Source of the DNA: an uncultured Christensenella sp.
Lineage (GTDB): Bacteria; Bacillota; Clostridia; Christensenellales; Pumilibacteraceae
Direction: 5' to 3'
Length of the DNA: 64,000 bases
Assembly: GCA_910585055.1 (NCBI GenBank)
Contig: CAJUBY010000001.1
Coordinates: 26,581 to 90,580 of the forward strand
The position numbers were made by a program, and so were the translations under genes. Below the pieces are notes generated by a model. The model was not told the origin of the DNA, did not search any database, and worked only from the letters and a program-made list of their open reading frames with translations. This document shows positions 61,401-64,000 of this stretch, one piece after another. Position 1 is the stretch's first letter, and the number at the start of each line of letters is the position of its first letter.

Positions 61401-64000
61401 TTGACGGAAGTAATAGTTCCGACCGGAGTGCGTAACGTCCACGCAAGAGCTTTTGCCGATTGCGAAGCGCTCGAAAAGGTGACGTTTACGCCCGTGCTTG
61501 AGGGTGAGATCTCGATAGAAGAGCTTGTGATAAATGCCGAAGCATTTTACAGATGTACGAACCTGACCGAAGTGGTTTTCCCTGCGAGAATGAAGTCGTT
61601 CGATTCCAAAATGTTCTGCTATTGCGACGCTATGCTTAAGGTGGGAATGGAAGAGGGCGCCGCAGCCCAATACATGATCGTAAACGATATGTTGGTAACA
61701 AAGGATCGTAAGTTGGTATATTTCCCGTCGGCAAAACCCGACTGTATTATAACGGCGGATATAACCGAGATAGGAGCGTACGCATTTTATAAAGCAAACA
61801 AGATAAAGACCGTATCCATTCCTTCGCATGTAACGGCGATTTGGGAAGGAGCGTTTAAGAGTTGTAAAACCCTTACTAAAGTAACGTTTAACGGTGGATA
61901 CGGCGCAAGATCCGTTACGGTCGGTGTTTCCGCATTTACGGAATGTACGGCGCTGTCTGCCGTCGAATATAAAAACTCGCCGAAAATAACGGATATAGGC
62001 GAAAATGCGTTTTATAAATGTACGGCGCTTACCGGCTTTACGATACCCGATACCGTTATTTCGGTAGGCGATAACGCTTTTGCGGATTGTTCCAACTTAA
62101 AAGCGATATCGATAGGAGCGGCTGTCGAAACGTTGGGGAACTATGCCTTCAAGAACTGTAAAGGACTGACATCCGTTACTTTGCCGGCTTCGCTCACTTC
62201 GTTGGGAGAATATGCGTTCGGCGGTTGCATCGGATTGAGATCGGTCGCATACCGATCGGAAAACGGCTCGCCGCTTTCGATAGGCGTTATGGCGTTTTCT
62301 TCTTGCTCGGCGCTTACCGAGTTTTACGTTCCGAAGTTTGTTACGGAGCTGGGCGACGGCGTGTTTACGGACAGCGTCAATCTCGCAAAAGTAACCGTTG
62401 CGGACGAAAACAAAAATTATACCGAGTACGACGACATCGTATATAAGCTTGACGATAAAGGCAATTACATAGGTATAGTTTATTATCCTTATACCAAGTC
62501 GGGCGCGGTGGTCTTGCCCGAATCTATGACGTCGATAGGCGGCGGCGTGTTCGGTGGCAACAAAAACATAACGTCTGTCAGTATAGGTAAAAACGTGACG
62601 TTTGTCGGTGCGGACGCTTTTAAAAACTGCACCAATCTCAGGACGGTCACGTTTGACGAGACGGGGACCGAGCCGCTGACTGTGGGCAGCGGAATGTTCT
62701 GGGGTTGCTCCAAGCTTCATACCGTAAACCTTCCCTCGCGCATGACGGCTGTTCCGGACAGATTTTTGCAGGGAACGGCGGTCACGTCGGTCGTGATACC
62801 CGATAAAGCTGTGTCGATAGGACAGTATGCTTTTTCGACTTGTACCGGGCTTGTGTCGGTCACTTTCGGCACGCGCGAGAGCGACGGCGAACGGATCTGC
62901 GATCTGACGACGATAAAAGCCAACGCGTTTTATAACTGTAAAAACATTTCCGAGATCTCCATACCTTATTCCGTAGTCGATATAGGAAACTCGGTTTTCT
63001 ACGGATGTGCGGCGTTAAAAAAAGTGAGATTCGAAAACGACCCCGTGCCGAGCGACGAACTGCCGCTTACGATGGGCACGAGTATTTTTTACGGTTGCAG
63101 CGAATTGAGCGACATAGTTCTGCCCGAAAGACTAACCGCGATTCCCAATAACGCTTTTACGAGCTGTGTAAATCTTTCGTCTATAAATTTGCCGGGCAAT
63201 TTAAAAAACAGGTCCGCCACCGTACTGGCCGTAGGTACAAGCGCGTTTTCGGGCTGCACATCTTTGCAAAACGTCACATGCACTAAAAACAGCGACTGCG
63301 AAAGTCCGTTTTCTATAGGTAAAGGGGCTTTTTCGGGCTGTACGGCGCTTGTCGGCATAGAGCTGCCCAAGCGTTCCGAACCTGCGGACGCAAGCAAACC
63401 TTACTCCGTATTCAATGAGTTGGGCGTAAACTACATAATGCCCAAATTCGATAATTTTGTGCGGTTTGTCGTGGAAGACGGCGGAATTTACTCGTCCGAC
63501 GAGCAGGGAATATTATATTACAACTCGGTCGTAAACGGCGAGATCGTTAAAGATCACGGAACGTTGATCGCCTGTCCGTACGGAATAAGCGGTACTGTCA
63601 CCGTACCGGCGACTACTCATACTGTTTATGACTATTCGTTCTCGTATTCCAACATCCGAGAACTAACATTCCAAGAAGCAAACGGACAGCTTACCGAAGA
63701 TGAGTTTGCCGCTCTGCCCGATCTTGTCATATCCGAAAACGCATTTTATTACAGTAAACTCGAGAGCGTAAAATTCCCGTCACGGCTCAAGTCGTTGGGG
63801 AAAAATTCGTTTAGTAACAGTTCGGCGCTTGTCGACATTACGTTCGAAAGCGAAAGCCGTTTGACGGAAATAAAAGACTCGGCTTTCTATGCTACCGCGA
63901 TCACCCTGCTACGCATTCCCGAAACAGTTAAGACCGTCGGATCGAGCATAGTCGGCAGAACGCCGATAACCGAGCTGTGGATACCGAGCGCAGTTGCCGG
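58446..64000 (+). CDS. Giant LRR_5/InlB-repeat/FN3-like lipoprotein, 3' end outside the window
   Basis: The frame is open for at least 1851 codons to the window edge. It starts MGIKKETKKRICAVAALVG with lipobox LVAC (Cys30). Four InlB-type repeats (pattern FxGWYxxxx...TLYAxW) lie at about 121-189, 197-269, 678-752 and 757-835; fibronectin-III-like beta repeats at about 279-675; and from about 858 on a long LRR_5 array with units like IPDTVISVGDNAFADCSNL. It should be a surface adhesin of BspA type. Residues 1-677 use a very narrow codon set (Ala almost only GCG, Arg mostly AGA, Leu mostly CTG, no GCC seen), whereas from 60478 on normal codons of this genome return. The start ATG follows AAGGAG at longer than ideal distance. 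Confidence 0.9.
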   Translation, partial: MGIKKETKKRICAVAALVGSVSAGGALVACGSEEKPVEKAGAEAGVYYFDAGGEEYTMALGDGKHVTLMMGAEKKEGTYGIKDGEIEIKFGKDDVARGAVKETEIALKYGGLDMRFYKKVYYEVRYDSVDGSEIGSVRVLNGKHAEKPADPVKENSMFLGWYVDEEYTMPYIFSAEGVSGDITLYAQWAELVPGAQEYVVRFDLNYETDEKIGNKQTIGGKLYDLPKPGGREGYEFKGWWISAYEDGERLTSEVTKESRIEENRTLYAVWEEKGNGNRLKTPLVSTEGKTVQWNRVEGASSYTVEVENTAGEKRVYQGLTATRQELELTEAGDYKITVTAVKSGNSGENSRGGESWYRYKALARVSMFSVSETSSLVYNGVENAERYYIKVECGNASHKHDRYDNGTSTYYNFANCTMQEGGIKFTVTAEAEGWASSTSVTYVYNRILDGVKEVAYEKETQSIRWASVKNATGYIVEVNGEREEITGTVYSVKGYDPGELKIKVTPKTKGYNSPKGTEITVRKEELAAPKGLELTGTELSWDAVKGAEGYTVKIGEKTYETDRNVYDITEAIAEEPSASGEYRISVKANGEKGSEYSDEIRVRAQTLRGTLKYGDGKVRWGSVIGATEYRVRVNGGAEKTITGGTESEVTLTRRGINEIEVMYAAGETESAWEKLEVTGYAVEFDSRGGTAVDTVYLATGDRLVLPSAPEQIGRVFDGWYDSVGGASGNGYKIENGERFDTAGDKKLYASWDYMEYELVYDYGSGGQGAAGSSGKGTVKIEHNYTLEVPSNSDGRKLFLGWYSTASGAGLRYTDHNGRSYSPWAYPMGGTVYARWANGFAFTYLENSDSYSVVRGDNLISSGLSEITVPTYYDDGVHGRKKVTVIDGYAFDKCSNLVTVNIPDSIKIIAVDSSAFGSCTKLQNINIYKTEGTVGAVYSSYRGALIENNERTGARELKFVPMGKTGTFTVPGTVDTVAAGAFSKSALTEVIVPTGVRNVHARAFADCEALEKVTFTPVLEGEISIEELVINAEAFYRCTNLTEVVFPARMKSFDSKMFCYCDAMLKVGMEEGAAAQYMIVNDMLVTKDRKLVYFPSAKPDCIITADITEIGAYAFYKANKIKTVSIPSHVTAIWEGAFKSCKTLTKVTFNGGYGARSVTVGVSAFTECTALSAVEYKNSPKITDIGENAFYKCTALTGFTIPDTVISVGDNAFADCSNLKAISIGAAVETLGNYAFKNCKGLTSVTLPASLTSLGEYAFGGCIGLRSVAYRSENGSPLSIGVMAFSSCSALTEFYVPKFVTELGDGVFTDSVNLAKVTVADENKNYTEYDDIVYKLDDKGNYIGIVYYPYTKSGAVVLPESMTSIGGGVFGGNKNITSVSIGKNVTFVGADAFKNCTNLRTVTFDETGTEPLTVGSGMFWGCSKLHTVNLPSRMTAVPDRFLQGTAVTSVVIPDKAVSIGQYAFSTCTGLVSVTFGTRESDGERICDLTTIKANAFYNCKNISEISIPYSVVDIGNSVFYGCAALKKVRFENDPVPSDELPLTMGTSIFYGCSELSDIVLPERLTAIPNNAFTSCVNLSSINLPGNLKNRSATVLAVGTSAFSGCTSLQNVTCTKNSDCESPFSIGKGAFSGCTALVGIELPKRSEPADASKPYSVFNELGVNYIMPKFDNFVRFVVEDGGIYSSDEQGILYYNSVVNGEIVKDHGTLIACPYGISGTVTVPATTHTVYDYSFSYSNIRELTFQEANGQLTEDEFAALPDLVISENAFYYSKLESVKFPSRLKSLGKNSFSNSSALVDITFESESRLTEIKDSAFYATAITLLRIPETVKTVGSSIVGRTPITELWIPSAVA

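Noticed and set aside
1..64000. CRISPR arrays, insertion sequences, prophage or integrative elements
   Set aside because: No regularly spaced repeats, transposase, integrase or phage structural genes were seen; the only dispersed repeats are the four palindrome-core units.

Overview
The window looks like a chromosomal segment of a low-to-mid GC Bacillota, probably a gut Clostridia (Christensenellales-like is my guess from gene style, not a proof). Supporting signs are a DnaD plus DnaI-type helicase-loader pair, an FMN-riboswitch-controlled RibU, PepF, the ACT/UPF0210 gene pair, many lipoproteins with short lipoboxes, BspA-type leucine-rich surface proteins, CCA-encoding tRNA genes and promoters of sigma-A type with 17-18 bp spacers. 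No phage, insertion sequence, CRISPR array or plasmid module was seen.

Layout. 0-6.5 kb: a tRNA-Thr gene with a damaged second copy, a DtxR/MntR regulator, dnaN followed by three small hypothetical genes, a lipoprotein whose last 26 codons are cut off by an amber codon, a decayed GNAT gene and tRNA-Val. 6.6-14.5 kb: amidase-like protein, GrpB-family protein, a DUF885 lipoprotein, an SRAP protein and a 1.2k-residue leucine-rich lipoprotein. 14.5-23.4 kb, minus strand: ZIP metal transporter; a response regulator / ABC transporter / histidine kinase unit of the peptide-antibiotic-sensing kind; sbcD-sbcC with a small partner. 23.4-25.8 kb: dnaD and a DnaC/DnaI-family loader. 26-34.7 kb, minus strand: two DUF2207-like membrane paralogues, a repeat-bearing non-coding kilobase, smpB, mnmE, an AT-rich gap, rsmG, lepB and an alpha/beta-hydrolase-like protein. 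34.9-46.6 kb, mainly plus strand: parB with two perfect parS sites, a ferritin-like protein (minus), a phospholipase-D-like protein, a 2.5 kb non-coding stretch with the same repeats in inverted orientation plus one 54-residue basic gene, then rpsL-rpsG-fusA-tuf. 47-50.8 kb, minus: another decayed GNAT gene, MATE efflux pump, ribU with its riboswitch. 51-64 kb, plus: DegT-like protein, ACT protein, UPF0210 protein, pepF, lipoprotein, dnaB and the first 1851 codons of a giant leucine-rich lipoprotein that runs off the edge.

The middle of the window (about 28-41 kb) has several hallmarks of a replication-origin neighbourhood: parB/parS, mnmE, rsmG, divergent transcription around 34.7-34.9 kb, and a change from C-rich plus-strand genes on the left to G-rich ones on the right, although no dnaA or parA is present. 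A family of about 90 bp repeats with a 17 bp palindromic core occurs as two pairs in opposite orientation on either side of this region. The other outstanding observation is the giant lipoprotein at the right edge, whose codon usage changes abruptly near 60,478 inside one open frame.
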